A stretch of 64,000 nucleotides of DNA from Mycogone perniciosa. Lineage: Eukaryota; Ascomycota; Sordariomycetes; Hypocreales; Hypocreaceae. The stretch covers positions 124,001-188,000 of the forward strand of contig JAOALB010000070.1 of NCBI GenBank assembly GCA_025331125.1. The letters run 5' to 3'. A program made the translations under genes and the position numbers. The notes beneath the pieces are model-generated. The model searched no databases, was not told the origin of the DNA, and saw only the letters and a list, made by a program, of their open reading frames with translations. This document shows positions 22,919 to 34,760 of the stretch, one piece after another (position 1 is the stretch's first letter; every line of letters begins with the position of its first letter).

Positions 22919-25900
22919 GGTTGTGGGATATCCATTTGGGCGCAGCAGCAGCAGCAGCAACAACAGCAAGTTAGAAAGGTATTGATGTCACAGTGAGGTT
23001 GGAGAGGAATATCATGAGTTATGACAACGCACACGCACAAGAGAGGCATGGATAGGGATGGCATCGATGGCGTCTCCGTTTATATTACTTTTAGGTATTG
23101 CAGTCATCGCATTGTTTTTGGTCAGGATGAGTTTTGGGGCTGAGAGTGGGAGTGGCAGTGTGTTTCATCATTGCTGGAGTATCGGAGTTTGTTTGATTAT
23201 TAGCATGGTTTGTGCGACTTTCTTGAGTATGATCCTTTTGGTGTTTCTTATTAGTACTCTATCTCATAAAACTTATTTGTGTTTTCTGATTTTTTTGTAT
23301 CATATGGTGCATTTCGTAAATGACGTGCATCTCAGTGTGATCACGTCCAAAGTATGTCTCGATGGTTCTTTTGTTTTTGACCGCGTAGATAACGGATTCT
23401 ATGACACATGGTGTGTGTGACTGCCACAGCCTCAACAACGAATATTAATAGGCAAATAGGGTATGCCAATCGAGCGAGCTGGGTGTCAGCCTCTTAGCTT
23501 TGGCGTCAGAGAGAGATCGACGGGGTCTGCCGCACTATATACGAGCTCGTGTCCAACCATGCCACGTTGGTTGACGCAGCGTCACGATACATGCCTGAAG
23601 TATGCATCCGGACCATTTCAGGAGTGTTTAATCTATCGAAGATGTGCCAGCGGCGATCATGGTCGTTTATGCGTGGCGTTTGGGCGCGTGAGCTTGTTCA
23701 GAGTTCCGATGGGAGCGTGACGTCGGAGGCTGCACGAAAACACGAAGGGAGGGCATCTTTTGAGAACAAAGGAGCAAATAGGAGCAAAACAGGAGCGAAT
23801 AGGGTGCAAAGCTTGGCGAGAAGCAAAGTTGTAATACGAAGTAAGCTTAAAGGCATGATTGCTGTGGGCTGAGAAGCGGCAGACCAATGGAGGAGAGAGA
23901 GAGGAAAATTCGGGGTCTTTTTTTGCCACTGAGAGGGTGTAGTGGACAGCTTTCAGCTTTGCTCAGGCAGGATTCCTAACGTCTAAGTGTGTTGGTCTAT
24001 TTGATTTTCTGGAAAGGAAAATATAGAACAAGGAACAGGATGCGTCAGTGATCTATCTATGCAAGCTGTCGAGCAAACGCCATGGCATAGGCAGGGCGTG
24101 ATAGCCTCGTGCGGGATGAGTTGTTCACCTGCGGACTATTGAGACCGTCCGGGAGACCGAGGCTCACCGACCTCGCTACGGAGGACGAGCATTATTACTT
24201 GTAGAAGCAGCTGAAAAGCTTTGGCGCTTTGTTCAAGGCTAAAGGAGCTGTTGGGATTTGTGTGCTTCGTATGCGGTGCTGTTGCTCCGTGACACAACTT
24301 CGTCAAGGAGGTTTTGTGCTTCACTGGTCAGCGGGCGGTCAAAGGGATTTGAGACGGTCTGACCGATTACTCGGTAGATGTTATTATGTACTCCGTACCC
24401 CGTACTAAAGGTAGAAACGTCAGGCGGGATTGGGACTTGGATGGTAAACCCCGATAGCATCTGCTAGGATTCCAGAAACGAGCGGAGTATATTATAGCAC
24501 TCGTATTTTTGTTTCAACGATCGTATGATCACAGGGCAGCGCAGGGTGCACTGCGTGTGATCTGCGCCGTCCAGGAGCAGCTGGAAACGCCCGTTTTGAT
24601 GCAGCGACCGAGTTAATAATACACATACCCGTCAGAAGTACGGAGTAGTAGTAATACTACTCTGTATTATTATTTCTTGGTTGGATAGGCTCGCCTGCAG
24701 CCCCTGGGGATGAGGATTGCGAATGGCAAAAGTTTTGTTGTCTGGGAGCCGAGATTGGAGGGTGCGGCATGTTGAACGTTTTCAGGGGAAATGTCTAGCC
24801 AAGACTTATTCTCCGGGCTGCTATGGAGTACTGCTACTCATATTACTAGGTAGTATTACTTCGTACTCGATCCCGCCTTTTATTCCCATTTAATATGATT
24901 TGCAGCATTTAAAAGTCTGTACGCGTAATTCGCAGTATTCTCTTATGGCGTACGAAGTACTTCGTACGGAGTATATCGTGAGAACAGAGGTCAGCCCTCC
25001 AACCCCAAAAAGGACAGGGGATCGCGGATAATAGGTAATTAGCCATCATAGTCATCTTGCATAGTACAAAATCTTGATTCGATGTCCTCCCCGAGACAAG
25101 TCCCCATATGGTTCAGGTACTAGTTTGAGCGCCACCATCCCCAGGCAATTTTAACGCTTTCTAAAATTATCGTGCGCCATAAGTCGTAAGCCATAATAGC
25201 ACAGGGCTGTACTTCGTACGGCTGGATGGGTGCATCATGAGCAGACGGGCGCTGACAGCGTCTTTGCATTGACCAGCTAGTATTCGTGACGGAGCCAGAT
25301 AGTACGTGATAGTACGGAGTATGGGCGGACTACCGCTTTTCACCTGTTGCTCTCATTTCATGTTGTGCCGGGTGGGCAAAGGGAGACGGCATTCGGCGTA
25401 CACGGCGCCCTGCTTTTCGTACTTGGTGCACTCCGTAGCAAGAATTCAACTGAACTGGACGGACTGATGTTCTTTTCCCAGTGTGTACTACTCCGTACTC
25501 CGTACTCCTACTCAGTACTAATATCACAACTTGAAGAACGTTCCCAGGTCCTGTTCCACGAGAGGTGGCGTGTCGCTTTGGATCATGGATCATGGCCATG
25601 CATTGCATGGTTGTTGGGCTGCGGAAGACCAGGATAGGACCATTACGAATGAGAACCCCATGTGTAACGAATATGATTGAGTCATTCCTTTTCCCTCTCA
25701 CTAATTCAGAGCGCGCGCGAACGAAACAATAACAAAAAGGGCCCTAAATCAGAGCGCCTGTCTCAGAGCCAGCGCATCGCATTGCCCACGAGCGGGAGCC
25801 CCATTCAAACCGGCGCCTAATCCCGGCCCTGCGCTAGTCTGGGGCACTAAAATGAAGCTGAACTCTCTCCGATCGCAGTCGGCGTTGACTAGGTTTAAGT

Positions 25901-26572
25901 GGGTGGTATTGCAGCATTTGATACTATCTCGACTCACTCACAAGGCCAGGCCATGTACGGAGTATGTCCCCTCCCCTCCCCTACCTCTCCCTCTCCCTTC
26001 TCTTCCCTCGTCTCGTATACCCATACCCTTGCCGCACACATATGCAAATGTACAATTAATAGCCTGCCGTCACAGCAGCCTAGTTCTTCCTTACATCATG
26101 ATTTGCTATTGTATTGCGCCGCTTCCCCCGAAATGGCACAAGAAAAGACCTGCGGCGTTACGAGGGTCCCGCCGCCATGGGACGCCGCCCTTTCCCTCCT
26201 TTCAGCGCAGAAGCAAACCGTCAGGGATCAGCCCAGCCATCTGGGGGCTTTCTGTGAAGTGGCCAGTGATTGATTGACTCGCTTTCGGCTGTTCGGCCTG
26301 TCTAATACATACATATTGCCTGTTACTATGTATATATGTCTTTGTATTGTGGGGGTGGCAAGCAAATACATAACATCAACGTCCCGTCCCCATCCCCAGT
26401 CGTGTGTCATCTGTCTCCCCATCACTCTTTCTTGATCCCTCGTTTGATATAGTGTGGTAGTTCCCGAGTCTGCTGTTCATAGGAGCTCGGGCAAAGGGGA
26501 GTATCACTACTGGCTGCTTTTGCTTTCTCGACCAACTGAATTCTCTCGCTCCCTCCCCCCCTTTTTTTCATC
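22919..26572. other. Gene-poor intergenic stretch
   Basis: About 3.7 kb without a supported gene. It opens with a CAG-rich run (22943-22960) in the MCM10 3' flank. TACGGAGTA-type motifs recur near 24389, 24642, 24965, 25312, 25488/25495 and 25957. Short frames such as 23058-23420 (+) and 24239-24460 (-) are not convincing; the latter contains the intergenic motif. The last 600 bases, with pyrimidine-rich stretches, are the likely tyrosinase promoter and leader. Confidence 0.55.
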
Positions 26573-28619
26573 ATGCTTTCGCTGGCGAGCTCCGTTTCTC
26601 TGCTGGCCCTTGCCGCAGTTTCACTCGCACAAGGGAACAGACCCGTCCCTGTTACTGGTGTCCCAGTCAGCCCGAATGGTCCTGTTCCGCTGAGACAGAA
26701 CATCAACGACCTCCAGAAAACTGGACCACAATGGTATGAGGACCCATTGACATCACCTCGACTTTGCAAGATGGGGTGCACGATTCCCTAACTCGTTGTC
26801 TTACATAGGGATCTCTACATCCAAGCCTTGGCGGCCATGCAGAAGGTTAACTCTGCGGACCCGCTGGGTTACTTCCAAATTTCTGGTATGAAAATGCCTC
26901 CCTTTTTGTGTCTCCGAGTCTCATGGTAACACCATTTAGGCATCCATGGTCAACCATATATGCAGTGGAACAACAGCGGACCCCGTCAAGGAGATGGCTG
27001 GTTGGGCTATTGTCCCCATGGTGAGAACCTCTTCCTCACCTGGCATCGCCCTTACGTCTTGCTCTACGAGGTAGGCTCCTTTCCTGTTCCATGAGAAAAG
27101 ATCCCTATACTCATCATCACCTGTAGCAAATCTTGGTCGGCACGGCCAAGAAGATCGCTGCGACTTATCCCGCAGGACAAAGGCAAAAATATCAGCAAGC
27201 GGCAGACGCTCTCCGAGCGCCCTTCTGGGATTGGGCTTCTCAGGCTTCTGTCCCTCAGGCAACTGTTCCCAGCACCTTGAAGATTAACGTTCCCAATGGA
27301 GCAGGCCTTAGGGTGGTCGACTTTCCCAACCCCTTGGCCACGTACAACTTTCCACAAGATGCATTGAGTGGTAGATTTGGCCCGTTCAATCCTGGCAACA
27401 GTAGAGTTGCTCGATGCACAGCTTCCCGTCAGAGCTACCCTGCCACCGCCAACGCTAATATCCAGGCAAGGCCATACAGGCAGTGGATTGTAAGTGCTGA
27501 TCCTTATCTTGATGACATGCAAGGAGCATCTTGTTGACATGTGCATTTTCAGTATGACGTCTTCACCCGCTCACGGAACTTCAACGACTTTGCTACGACC
27601 GCCGGAAGCACTGGTATCAACCTGGAGCAGATTCACAACGCCATCCACTGGGACGGAGCTTGCGGCCAGCAGTTCCTTTCTCCCGACTACGCCGGCTTCG
27701 ACCCCTTGTTGTGAGTACTTGCCTAGCCACGACATCCTATTATAGATAGTAGACTAATACTCCGGGTTTAGCATGCTGCATCACGCTAATGTAGACCGAT
27801 TCTGGGCTTATTGGTCGGCCATCAAGCCCGAAGCTGTCCTCTTCTCGGGCTCTTACCGAGGCCAATCTCGCTGGGCCACACGCTCCGGCACCGTCATCAC
27901 GACCACATCACCTCTCCAGCCATTCTACCAGGCCAATGGCCAATTCCACACCTCCCAGACCGTCGCCTCCATCAGGGGTATGGGCTACACGTACGCCGGC
28001 ATGGAGTACTGGCAAAAGTCCGCTGCGCAGATGAAGACCGATGTCACCAGACTCATCAACACCCTGTATGGCAACAATAGTCCCAGGAGGCGCACCGACA
28101 AGCTTGATGCTAGGCAGGGAGGGTCCAGGACTCGCTACTTTGTTGGCGTTTCAGTCGATGTCACTGAGGTTGAGAGGCCATGTGAGGTCAATGTCTATAT
28201 TTCTGGACAGATGGCCGGTAGCGTGGTTGTCATGGCACTCCCTTCTGATGGTATCATGAGGGGAGGTTTCACGGTTGACAAGGCCATTCAGAGGCTGCAG
28301 TCGGAAGAACAAGGCCAGAGAAACGCCGTCAGCGGCTTCCAGTCTGACGTCGAGGTTGAAATTATCAGGGTACGATGGCCTTCGTATTATATGAGAATGA
28401 GCATGTGCTAACTATCTCTTACAGAAGGACGGCACCTTCATCGCCATCGACACGGTCCCAAGTCTGAACGTCACTCTCGAGACCGTCGACGTTACTCCCC
28501 CTCCCAAAGACGATGAACTGCCCAGGTACGGCAAGGGCCAGCGCCACTCCAGCCACCCATCAGACAGGTCAAGGAGAGGCGGCAGGGGCCGTCAAGGAAA
28601 CAACAACAAATCCTACTAA
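26573..28619 (+). CDS. Secreted tyrosinase (polyphenol oxidase)
   Basis: Seven exons (26573-26733, 26809-26885, 26940-27070, 27127-27489, 27553-27710, 27772-28369, 28425-28619) with introns of 54-75 bp give 560 residues in one frame. A signal peptide (about residues 1-19) precedes the mature protein. Copper site A is His82 (GIHG), His106 and His115 (GYCPHGENLFLTWHRPY); Cys104, two residues before His106, is placed to form the Cys-His thioether of fungal tyrosinases. Copper site B is His272, His276 (IHNAIHWDG) and the HHANVDRFW motif at 300-308. The enzyme oxidises mono- and diphenols to quinones, for melanin or defence chemistry. The C-terminal part (about 400-560) is the usual cap region; it ends in a basic RGGRGRQ tail probably removed on activation. 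No pigment-cluster genes flank it. Confidence 0.92.
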
Positions 28620-29514
28620 AGGGTTTTCCTTATCCGTCTTTCTCTCCTTCAATGTAAAAAGAGGGCTCGAGCCTAATTCCGACAAGTCTAACCCGTTCCT
28701 TTTTTATTTCTTGTACAGCATCTTATTTCTGCAACTTCCCCGTGAAAGGGGAAGGGTATTTTGATGTTGCTACAAAGGGTTTTGGGTCACAACACGCACA
28801 TATATTTTATCACCAGGTCTATCGCGTATCTCGTGCCCCCCCTCTCTCTCAGTGTCTTTTCGGGGGCTTTTTTTAATGTTTTGACTCAGATTGCAACCAC
28901 CAAAAAAATGGGAGGAGGCTATTGGGATCCGGATAATCTCAAGTATTGTTAATGTCTCCACGGTTCATTGGTTGAAAATTTAGTGATGGATGGTTATCCC
29001 AACGAGCTGGATTCCGGATTACACTGTTATGAAACGCCTCTATAATTAGATTAATGCGATGTTTATTACAGTCGGCCAAATCTGATCACCATGTTTCGGA
29101 ATCATGTTCTTGTGAGATTGTGTCTACACGTACAGTTAAATGGTGGTGCCATGGCCTTTGAGTGTGTAAATGAATGACAGACATCAGTCTCCCATCATCC
29201 TGCGCAATTTCAGATTGCTTTTCATGCCTCATAGATTCTTGATTTGAACTCGGTCATGTCGTATACTGAGTCAATGTTTGGCATTTCCTTGTGCAGTGAG
29301 ACTGTGATTTATCAAAGACTTGTCAAGACAGTCTGAGGAGGAACGATGCCACAGTCATTAGGTCAACCAACAGTGAGTGAGTAATTACATACAAGAAAAA
29401 AAACCAATTTAAAAAAAAGCAAACTGCGTCTTGATCGAGAGTGCTGCTGCTGTATTGTCCACCCACCATAAACCAAAAAAGAAAAAACATCGTAAAAAGT
29501 GCAAAAAAAGAACT
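28620..29514. other. Intergenic, 0.9 kb
   Basis: Tyrosinase 3' flank and the region downstream of the tRNA gene (which is on the minus strand). No gene is seen. Confidence 0.6.
29503..29509 (-). terminator. RNA polymerase III terminator for tRNA-Phe
   Basis: Seven consecutive T residues on the minus strand begin five bases after the tRNA discriminator base, the usual Pol III stop signal. Confidence 0.85.
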
Positions 29515-29612
29515 TGCGGCCAGTGTGACTCGAACACACGACCTTCAGATAGGCATCCGTAGGATTGAAGTTTTACTTCAGTCTGATGATCTCCCAGCTA
29601 ATCTATGGCCGC
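29515..29612 (-). tRNA. tRNA-Phe (GAA) with 25-nt intron
   Basis: The minus strand folds into a complete cloverleaf. The acceptor stem is GCGGCCA/TGGCCGC, the D stem GATT/GATC, the anticodon stem TCAGA/TCTGA and the T stem GTGTG/CACAC with loop TTCGAGT; the discriminator is A. The anticodon loop is C-T-G-A-A-G plus A38, giving anticodon GAA. A 25-nt intron (29551-29575) sits after position 37, the standard place, and contains ACTTCA, which can pair with the anticodon as in yeast pre-tRNA-Phe. The mature length is 73 nt. CCA is not encoded, as expected in eukaryotes. Confidence 0.95.
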
Positions 29613-29817
29613 GAAGCTGTTTGTTGTTGAAAATTTCGACACCACAATTGATTTATAAACCCCCCTGCCTCTGCAGCTAACATCCCACATACCGTATTGA
29701 GTACGGAACATCAATGCGGAGTTGGACAACCTGAGCCAAAATGGAGTCACGATATTGCCATATGTCATTTTTCTCTACAGCAATGCACTTACGAACTAAT
29801 ACTCATTCGTTTCAATC

Positions 29818-30627
29818 ATGGTATTTGCCATAATTACACCCTCCGAGGGCCAAGCCCCCGAGATTTCTACTGTTCATTTGAAGGCTATGGACGATAACCT
29901 CCTCACGCATGCGCAGTTCCCTAGTCCCGAGGGCTTACAGTTTTTCCATGGGTGGCTTGCAAAGGACACGACCAGGCACATACGTGATGCAGATAAAGGT
30001 GTTTTGATCGCCCGGGATGAGGAAACTGGCGAGATTGCAAGTTTTGCCAAGTGGATTGTTCATCGCAAAACAAGTGCCGAGGAGGAGAAGGAGGATGAGC
30101 CGGCCAATGAGTGGCCTGAGACGGCAAGGCCGGAGTATCTAGATCCTTATGCGGCGCTCACTGAGAAGGTGAGGACGAAGGTTATGGGGGAGAGTGCGTA
30201 TTATCGTAAGTTGGGATTTTCTTGCTCTATAGTCTGCTCGTGGTCTATGATATTTCTGTTTCTGGAAGAACACTGCGGTGAAGGTCCATAGACACCAACA
30301 CCAATCCAATCTTTGGCTTCATCATTTTAATGCCAGAGTCCGTCAACTAACAGATGAATAGATCCAAGCTATATCTGCACGGATCCCCGCTGGGCTGGAC
30401 GCGGTGCAGCTTCTCGGCTTTTGCGTAAAGTGCAAGAGCTTGCTGCTGCCGACAACTTGCCCATTGTTTTAGAGGCCACCATGAACGCAGTATCTTTCTA
30501 TCAAAAACTCGGATTTGAGATCAGGGATGAACTTTCAATGATGCTCCCACCTCGCGGGTCGAGTGAGCCGACGGAATTCTACGAGGAGAGGTGCATGGTC
30601 TGGACACCACCAAAAGCAACATCGTGA
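29818..30627 (+). CDS. GNAT-family N-acetyltransferase
   Basis: Two exons (29818-30205 and 30362-30627) flank a 156-bp intron (GTAAGT, branch CAACTAACA, acceptor AATAG); the product is 217 residues. The acetyl-CoA-binding motif A is in the second exon: SYICTDPRWAGRGAASRLL, with the pyrophosphate loop RGAAS. It is followed by LEATMNAVSFYQKLGFE, the typical GNAT motif B (NAxxFYxKLGF). The N-terminal half (VHLKAMDDNLLTHAQFP ... FFHGWLA) resembles fungal GNATs of the small-molecule/antibiotic-resistance-like class. The acceptor substrate cannot be told from sequence. Without splicing, the first exon runs into an unrelated tail, so the intron is needed. Confidence 0.85.
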
Positions 30628-33009
30628 GAAGCTCAGCCCATCTTTTTGGTGTTGCATGTAAAACCAACCAGCATTCATGACAGTTAGAGAGAGACGATTT
30701 CATTTGCAGGGCGATACCCTGCCAATAAATGAAAAGGCGTCCAATTGCTTCGTACATATGCATACGATTCCATTGAAGATAGATGCATACTAGAAAAAAA
30801 ACAAAAAAACTCCCAAGTCTCACATCCTCAACGGCCCGCGGAGACTGCCGACGGACATCTCACGATCACATCATGGGCGGTTTCCCCACCTGCACGTGGC
30901 ATATAACCCGATTGGGGTGACTGGCAGACGACCGTTTACTCCACGGGGAAAACGTACATACATTGATTGAGGAGGTGCCTTTTTGATTTGCAGCTGAGGG
31001 CATTGGTGGACGTTAGTACTTGGTAGCCGTAGGTGGCATCAAGGTGTGGCAAACAGCTTCGATCGGCCGCCCAACCTTCAGAACTGTGTTCGAGTAATAC
31101 ATATGTATCACATGTAGGCCGACGGTCTCCGTTTTGCCAGCTCTGGAGAATCGGCGGTAATCGGAAATATTGCCTAATACGCTTTCCCGCCGTCACATCC
31201 TGTGCCGTGGTGTGATTCTAGGTCGTTTCAGTGTGTCCAGGATACCACGCCCAATGCCGTTGCGGCAGTACCAATGCTACTCTAAGAACTCTACGAGTAC
31301 AGAGTGGCACCCACAAGAACGAGGGGAGAACCGCGACGGTGGGAGGCTGGGTCAAAGGGCCAAAGGGTCTCCATCAGGTGGATCTGATATGACGTCTCAA
31401 GGCCCAAGCTGCGCTTCTTGCAACGATACGTATGGGGCCATTTCGGGACAGATCCCGCTTGATTGGAGCCAAACAGGGGGTGTTTGGATGGGTTGCAGCC
31501 GAGAGCGGCCATCTGGATCAGTTTCGATATTATTATGACATGAAATAAAAGAAGAATGGCACGACGGTTGGCGCGTCCTTTCGAGGGAGTAGGTAATATA
31601 AACAGGAGAGAGACCGAAAAAAGGCCTCAGATGTGACTTGTCGGCGGTAAAAGGTGCGACGAGCCGGATTATTCTCGTCTGGACGGGATAGTATCTGTGT
31701 GGAAATGATTTCCGTAATAATGAATGTTATAGTATTACCCTTTTGTTGGTGCGTTGCCCAGGCAGATATGAGATAGATATGGTGTATGGAGTACGGAGTA
31801 TCTACTCGGCAGTAATCGATGAGATGACGGAGGTCGGCAGGATGCGGGGGAATGCAAACCTCCGGATTTTTTATTTTATTTCATTTTATTGTATTTAATA
31901 CTTTAATTTTCATTTTATTTGGATACAGCCTTTTGCACCATCTGTTTTTTTTTGGCGTCGCAATGCAGGCAGCAGCAGCAGCAGCTACAAAGTAGTATTG
32001 TTATCTATCAGTTTTTCGTATCATGTCATACTAGAAGCGAACCTGGACATAAGAGAGGTGGCGCCGGAGGCGAAGAGGCCATTACGTGACATGTATTCAG
32101 GTCCCATGCAGCCAGGCGGCAGCGGGTGGTTTTCCATTTGGTAATAGCAGCAGCACCAGCGCCTAGCGGAGGAATGGGATCAATCCATCGATAAGATCAA
32201 TGGCTACTAGGCAATACCTTATCTAGGTAGGTACCAAGGATGACCTGAGTGCCCCTGGTAATGCTAGTAATCTCATACCACATACTCGTAGAGGCATCAA
32301 GGGTGACAAAGGGCGTAGGGCTGGCCGAGGAGTGACAGGATCCCTCGACTGCTGACATATGTGCAAATTTCATAGGCTGACTGATGACAGCCTACTCAAC
32401 TCCCAGCCAGCTCTGTAAGATATTATGAGTATGTACATATTAATAGGGACGGGGACAGGCTAATTGGAACGGTGACGTACAGGAGGCTTTTTGGGCTTGA
32501 TGCGGGTCGGGTGTGTTAGGCGCAGACGCACACCCCCTGATGCCCTGGACCCTGTTTGACACCCCCATTCCCACACTGCTACCGCGCGCACAGGCGGTGG
32601 TGTTTCCTATTATGTATTTCTATCTCTTCATCCAGTTATTAATATTGATCCGTCAGCGATAACCTAGATAAGACTACTACTTCGCACTCGTACAGGCCCG
32701 ATTCACTAGCAGAACGGCACAGCCGAATCCCTACGAGCAGTAGTACTTGTACTTGTACAGACGCGCAACGGACAGTGAGCACGCATGGACCCTGCTTTCG
32801 AAAAGAAAAAGCGGTAATGGCGGGCGGACGCTGTGTTGTTGGACCAGGCGCTGCTAACAGAGAGCAGGTAGCCTTTGCTAGTGTAGGTACGGTACTCACT
32901 GTACGGAGTACTTCGCACTCACTGTAGCCTTTCTCATGTAGTCACAGTTCACAGTTTACGTGACAAACGATGCGAAAAAATCAAGGAACAGAACGCCGTG
33001 GCGCCAAGC

Positions 33010-33029
33010 ATATATATATATATATATAT
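33010..33029. repeat. (TA)n microsatellite
   Basis: About ten consecutive TA units, in non-coding DNA. Confidence 0.95.
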
Positions 33030-33907
33030 TGATGCAATGGGATGATAGCAGCATAAACAGGCAGAAATGATATATGTACACCATATATATACTCGTGCTG
33101 CTATCATGGACCCCAAATAATACGGCCGAAGCTCAGTCACAAGCGTATGCCGGTTGGTATTAAACGAGGCGCGCGCGACGCGGTGCTGTGCTGCCCAGAA
33201 ATTACATTGCATTACGGAGTACGGAGTACCTATAGTCCTAGGTAGTACATACATGCGCGATAACGTTGCGTGCATGAAGGTGAACATCGCAGAGTACTCC
33301 GAAGCTCTTAGCGAGTGACTTCTGTCCGCCTTGGCTCCTTTTGTGATGCGGAGTTTTTTCAAGCAACCCCTTCTAGACAAGACGCAACAAATAGGCTGGA
33401 AGATCGCCAAGGAAACCTTTTTTGATGTTACTGCTCCGTACTACATACTACTTGTAGTAGTATCTACTTTTTCACTTGCTGGCTGGGGTCCTTTTGTTGT
33501 TATCATTACCTACTTTGTACTCCGTACTCCATATCTACACTCCCCGGAAACCTACGACTAAGAGCCGGCGAGGAATCGGAGAGAGTACATACGAAGTACT
33601 ATTATCCGGTCATCTCAATCCCATCTCACTCTTCACACCCGCACACCCGTTCCGGCAAAAACGAGAAGGCGCCCAGTCTAGGGAAGCACATGTCATTGCT
33701 ACTATTCTACTACGAGTACTACTAGTATTGCTGTTGCTCTCACTTTCTGGTGGTCTTTTTTTAGCTGCCACCTCGTTCCTCTCTCTCTCTCTCAGTCATC
33801 CTCTTACCAATTCTCCTAGGCCTTCATCTCTCAACACGTTTGGTGGAAGAAAAATACTTCCCCTCTGTGGCTTTAAGCTTTCTGGGTCACCCCTCTCATT
33901 GTTCTAA

Positions 33908-33955
33908 CCTCTCTCTCTCTCTCGCCTTCTCTCTCGCCTTCTCTCGCCCTCTCGG
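33908..33955. repeat. CT-rich tract upstream of zinc-cluster gene
   Basis: CTCTCT runs interspersed with CTCGCCTT units. Pyrimidine tracts of this kind are common in fungal promoters just upstream of transcription starts, so this may mark the start of the downstream regulator's transcript; that is inference. Confidence 0.7.
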
Positions 33956-34760
33956 GCGGATTTTGTCCCGCTTCATCTCTCATCAATCCAGACGTCTTGC
34001 CATATCGTTCCTGAATTGACTGACGTCCTACCCAATGCCCCCCGCCTGGGTCTGCTAAGGAGACTGATGAAGTCGACAAATCGCATTTAGACGGGTGTCA
34101 TTTCTTCCAACTTATACTGAGCGAGATCCCCCCGTTTTCAAATGACGCCGATAACTAAAGCCTATCTCATCCTGGCCACCATCATCACCTGAAGTTCCAC
34201 CTGCGCTTTCATCCTGGTGCCGGCATCCGGGACGTCGCCCTCTCATCTATATCTGTTATCTCTGCGGATTAGTAGTGGCCGCCCTGACCTGCGCCGCCAT
34301 TGAACCGCCTTATCATTGACACACACACTCCTCCAAGTGCCCGATCTCAAATCCTACAACTGCCTGGCCAACCAGCTTAGCAGCCCCGTCTCTTATCTCT
34401 CCTCCGTCCGTTGTCTCTCAACAGAGGGAAATCCACAGAAGTTTCCGCCAGGGCATCTCTGTTCGTACGTGGCAGCGTTGACCTTGATACTGTCAGCCCT
34501 ACTACCTGTAGCTCCGTGACGGTCAGTCAGGCATTGCGTCACTCGCATTGTCGCGTGGGGCCCTGTCTTCCCAAACGTCGATCAAGGGAACCACTTACAC
34601 ACACTTGCGGCAGCAGGGGGGCATTTACACTCCTACCACTACTCTTATCTCTGTGCCCAGGCCATTAGGTATCATCCAGGGCAAACGGCCCCAGGAGACA
34701 GCTTGGCTTGCGTATCCGCTACGTATATACATACAGACACACGTACCTGAGTGGCTAGCC

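Larger units (their letters stand above)
30628..34760. other. Gene-poor intergenic stretch and long leader of the downstream regulator
   Basis: About 4.1 kb without a supported gene. It holds TACGGAGTA motifs (near 31794, 32899, 33213, 33220 and 33519), an AT-rich block at 31865-31925, a CAG-rich run at 31967-31985, a TA repeat and CT-rich tracts. The last 1 kb is pyrimidine-rich and has no long frame leading into the regulator, so it looks like promoter and long 5' UTR. Confidence 0.55.

Noticed and set aside
23058..23420. 120-codon hydrophobic ORF downstream of MCM10
   Set aside because: Start region is within the MCM10 3' flank; composition is T-rich low complexity rather than clear helices, and no splice or family signal supports it.
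24239..24460. 73-codon minus-strand frame with a fairly natural C-terminal half
   Set aside because: It contains the intergenic TACGGAGTA word, is short, and has no recognisable domain or upstream exon.
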